Of a stretch of DNA of 64,000 bases, positions 62,136 to 64,000 are shown one piece after another. Within the stretch, counting starts at the first letter, position 1. Each line of letters begins with the position of its first letter. The notes beneath the pieces were generated by a model. The model was given only the letters and a program-made list of their open reading frames with translations, had not been told where the DNA came from and searched no databases. Source of the DNA: Pteria penguin (taxonomy: Eukaryota > Mollusca > Bivalvia > Pterioida > Pteriidae); assembly GCA_035048485.1 (NCBI GenBank), contig CM068582.1, positions 33,779,596-33,843,595 of the forward strand, read 5' to 3'. Position numbers and translations under genes: made by a program.

Positions 62136-62432
62136 ATGGGATCATTTATTAAATACTCACTCTTTGTATTAGTTGTACTCGTCATCGTTGTGTCTTATCA
62201 ACCGGCATACGCAATGCCATCTTCCATGATGTGTAGTGGAAAATGCTTACATGGTGGAACTCTTGTGATGCCCACATCTATATTTGGGTATTGTTATTGC
62301 TCCTGCAAAAAGAACTACACCGGTCCAAGATGCGAGTTGCGCAAAAGGAGAAAACACAGAAGGAGGTTTCGGCTTCTCAAACTCAGAAGACAGTTCAGAA
62401 AGATGATGAAGAAAATGAGACGTAGAGGCTAA
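62136..62432 (+). CDS. Secreted EGF-like peptide with polybasic tail
   Basis: 98 residues. Residues 1-26 are a signal peptide (KYSLFVLVVLVIVVSYQPAYA) with an AYA cleavage site, so it should be secreted. Residues 33-67 form a small Cys-rich module with six Cys (33, 37, 53, 55, 57, 66). CxC, an eight-residue gap and YTGPRCE match the C-terminal half of EGF domains, and CLHGGT matches the CxNGGxC region with the usual third Cys displaced. Residues 69-97 are strikingly basic: 19 of 29 are Lys or Arg, with interspersed Phe, Leu and Met (RRRFRLLKLRRQFRKMMKKM). Basic clusters (RKRR, RRR) are possible convertase sites, and the last residue is Gly. The start is supported by the promoter at 61941-61967 and the signal peptide. 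Function is unknown to me; an antimicrobial, heparin-binding or growth-factor-like role is inference. The stop lies upstream of three introns (see next entries). Confidence 0.8.
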   Translation: MGSFIKYSLFVLVVLVIVVSYQPAYAMPSSMMCSGKCLHGGTLVMPTSIFGYCYCSCKKNYTGPRCELRKRRKHRRRFRLLKLRRQFRKMMKKMRRRG

Positions 62433-62454
62433 CTCGTTACTTTACATTCTACAG

Positions 62455-62723
62455 GTAAATTTTCTCATAACAATTATCCTTAAATGCAATATTTTTATCA
62501 TTACAAATTAAATCATTATCTTTTCTTCAATGGACTTGCTTACCATTTGGTATTGCAAACGCATCCTAGCTATTAATTGATTAGTACAAAGGGAATTACA
62601 ACAGCCATTCAAAAATGATATGAGAGTGAATCAAATCAAAAGTGTAATATTGGATTTAAAGGTTAAACCTTTGACCGGGGGCACTTAATTTCAGTCCTTT
62701 ATGAGTATTCTTTTTATTTGCAG
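62455..62723 (+). other. Intron 1 (predicted)
   Basis: Donor ACAG|GTAAAT at 62455, acceptor TTTTTATTTGCAG|GTGG ending 62723. 269 bp, 22 nt after the first stop codon. Confidence 0.75.
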
Positions 62724-62786
62724 GTGGTTTTTTGGGTCGAATCATCCTCGTCGACAAAGAATCAACGTGCCCAGCATACAAAACAG
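62724..62786 (+). other. Exon 2 (predicted, 63 bp)
   Basis: Bounded by a good acceptor (TTTGCAG) and donor (ACAG|GTAAGA). 63 nt is an exact multiple of three, and the exon is open in all three frames. Confidence 0.7.
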
Positions 62787-62938
62787 GTAAGAAACAGATC
62801 ACATTATTATGTATGATACAACACTTTAATTAACTTTAAATAATTTTCTTAACTCTTGGTTGACATTCACATTCTTTATAATCAACTTCATAAATAACTC
62901 AACACTTCAACTCATACTCTTATATCTTTGCATTACAG
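62787..62938 (+). other. Intron 2 (predicted)
   Basis: Donor AACAG|GTAAGA at 62787, acceptor CTTTGCATTACAG ending 62938. 152 bp. Confidence 0.75.
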
Positions 62939-63047
62939 GCAATTACATAATTATTGACAGAAGTGATAAAAGGTCAACGACGACAAGCCGCAGATTAAAC
63001 ACTGTAGTCGGAAGTGGTTTTCTGTCATTGGAAAAAATTTAAACTTG
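62939..63047 (+). other. Exon 3 (predicted, 109 bp)
   Basis: It starts after CATTACAG and ends at CTTG|GTAAGT. It contains the second in-frame stop, 5 nt before its end. Confidence 0.7.
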
Positions 63048-63279
63048 GTAAGTTAACAAGACCATTATTATAATCCAAATCTTCAAACAATGATAATTAC
63101 AATGAAATAACGAAGTCGCTTCAGGTTCATACTGCAATAACCAAACTTACCTGCAATCAAGAAAATTAATATCATCACAATTTCAAAATGGTACCTTATG
63201 AATATACGTTCTCCTGTATAAATCTATTTTGCTATTATATAAATGAATGCATCTTAATTTCTGTTCTTTTCTTTTTCAG
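63048..63279 (+). other. Intron 3 (predicted)
   Basis: Perfect donor GTAAGT at 63048. Strong polypyrimidine acceptor (TTCTTTTCTTTTTCAG) ending 63279. 232 bp. Confidence 0.8.
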
Positions 63280-63790
63280 AATTTCTACTGATGATTACTA
63301 TTCGAAAGGTGTGATAAGACGATGAGGATAGAACGAAGATTGACATTCTGCATGAGATTTATTGACAATTGTAACATATTACAACGCCGAGGATGTTAAC
63401 GGGAATAATTCCATGAGTACGAAAATTGGACTTTACCATTCTGTGTTGAAAAGGAGTATCACAATGTTCGCGCTTAAGACATTTTGGCTATTGTTCTGTG
63501 TTTCATAACCATTATTTGAAAGAACAATACAAAATAATACACCGGTGATTGTTGCTGTATTCACAACTGGGCTATGTGCAATTATTTATTATATTTATTC
63601 CTGTATTAATTTATTGACATGTATCTTGTTTTATTTGCATTTATTTAATTATTTATTACCGCATATCATACATAAGAAATCTGATATTTATTAATGTATT
63701 AACGTTTAATATGCAGTGTTTTTCTTCATATACAATTGTTTATGTTTCGTTTGATGAAATATTACGTTGAATAAAAAATAATCCGCAATG
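63280..63790 (+). other. Exon 4 / 3' untranslated region
   Basis: No extended open frame continues from exon 3. It ends shortly after an AATAAA signal. The exact cleavage site cannot be seen from genomic sequence. Confidence 0.6.
63770..63775 (+). promoter_or_regulatory. Poly(A) signal AATAAA
   Basis: Canonical hexamer within TTGAATAAAAAATAATCC, about 490 nt into the last exon. Confidence 0.7.
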
Positions 63791-64000
63791 CGTGTTTGAA
63801 TTATAATATTCACATCGAGCAGAGCATAATTATGAAATTAAAAGTACAGATCATATTGCGTGTAACTGAATATCGAGGTTTTTGTGCAAGCCTTTGATAG
63901 AACTAATTGTTTATGGCACCCGTTTTGGTTGTATCCATTCATACAGTGGCATACTTGCATACAGAGAGCTTAGGAATAGTATGAATTATGAGCCATTTTA

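Larger units (their letters stand above)
62433..63042 (+). other. In-frame continuation beyond the TAA across two introns
   Basis: If 62455-62723 and 62787-62938 are removed, the frame of the upstream peptide continues after the TAA for 62 sense codons. It starts LVTLHSTGGFLGRIILVDKE, has CPAYKTGNYIIIDRSDKRST in the middle, ends VVGSGFLSLEKI, and stops with TAA at 63040-63042. Exon 1 ends in phase 1 and exons 2 and 3 stay in phase, while both other frames hit stops within 4-6 codons of exon 3. The second stop lies 5 nt before the third intron. This could be a formerly coding C-terminus, a readthrough extension or chance. It has one Cys. Confidence 0.45.

Noticed and set aside
63285..63312. 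CTGATGATTACTATTCGAAA in exon 4, superficially a hammerhead core (CTGATGA ... GAAA)
   Set aside because: The nine bases between the two boxes cannot form stem II, and no stem I or III pairing is evident.

Overview
The window looks like AT-rich, gene-poor nuclear DNA from an animal, most probably a bivalve mollusc (a mytilid mussel is my best guess). The reasons are canonical GT-AG introns, a TATA promoter and an AATAAA signal at the right edge, Penelope-type reverse transcriptases of the kind common in molluscs, tRNA-derived SINEs ending in a GACGTAAAAC-type tail, and dispersed repeats that I recognise as mussel-like. The species assignment is inference. No bacterial operons, rRNA genes or CRISPR arrays are visible.

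Only one host gene is well supported. It lies at about 61.94-63.79 kb (+) and has a GC box, a TATA box, a 98-codon secreted EGF-like peptide with a strongly basic tail, three introns and a poly(A) signal. The annotated stop (TAA, 62430-62432) lies upstream of all three introns. If the introns are removed at the obvious GT-AG sites, the same frame stays open for 62 more codons across two junctions and stops 5 nt before the third intron. This is the most interesting observation in the window.

The rest is a mosaic of mobile elements and satellites. Family A is a Penelope-like element. It has a nearly intact copy at 32.35-35.15 kb, split only by two in-frame TGA codons and inserted inside a 43-bp satellite; an internally deleted copy at 48.75-50.04 kb (-); a decayed copy at 22.24-23.19 kb (-); and a 3' tail scrap at 4.06 kb. 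Family B is a related element whose RT C-terminus and 3' tail lie at 1.26-2.18 kb (-) and 46.64-48.44 kb (-, tail in tandem), with tail-only copies at 16.57, 18.67, 23.47 and 42.22 kb (+). A third RT remnant is at 19.26-19.72 kb (+). A dead mariner transposase sits at 7.47-8.52 kb (-). SINE or tRNA-like sequences are at 11.4, 20.3, 37.5-37.7, 55.7 and 59.5 kb.

Tandem repeats are prominent: 79 bp (2.48-3.39 kb), 43 bp (31.4-36.1 kb), 81 bp (39.2-39.9 kb), about 40 bp (54.5 kb), about 25 bp (56.5 kb), long (TA)n tracts (1.6, 43.5, 44.7, 54.0 kb) and (ATG)n/(ATT)n. A short core (GACGCTTACTCCTCC...GGTCTCACC) recurs at least 13 times on both strands in repeats whose flanks differ. Three degenerate units at 42.5-43.3 kb read, on the minus strand, like decayed hammerhead-ribozyme repeats.
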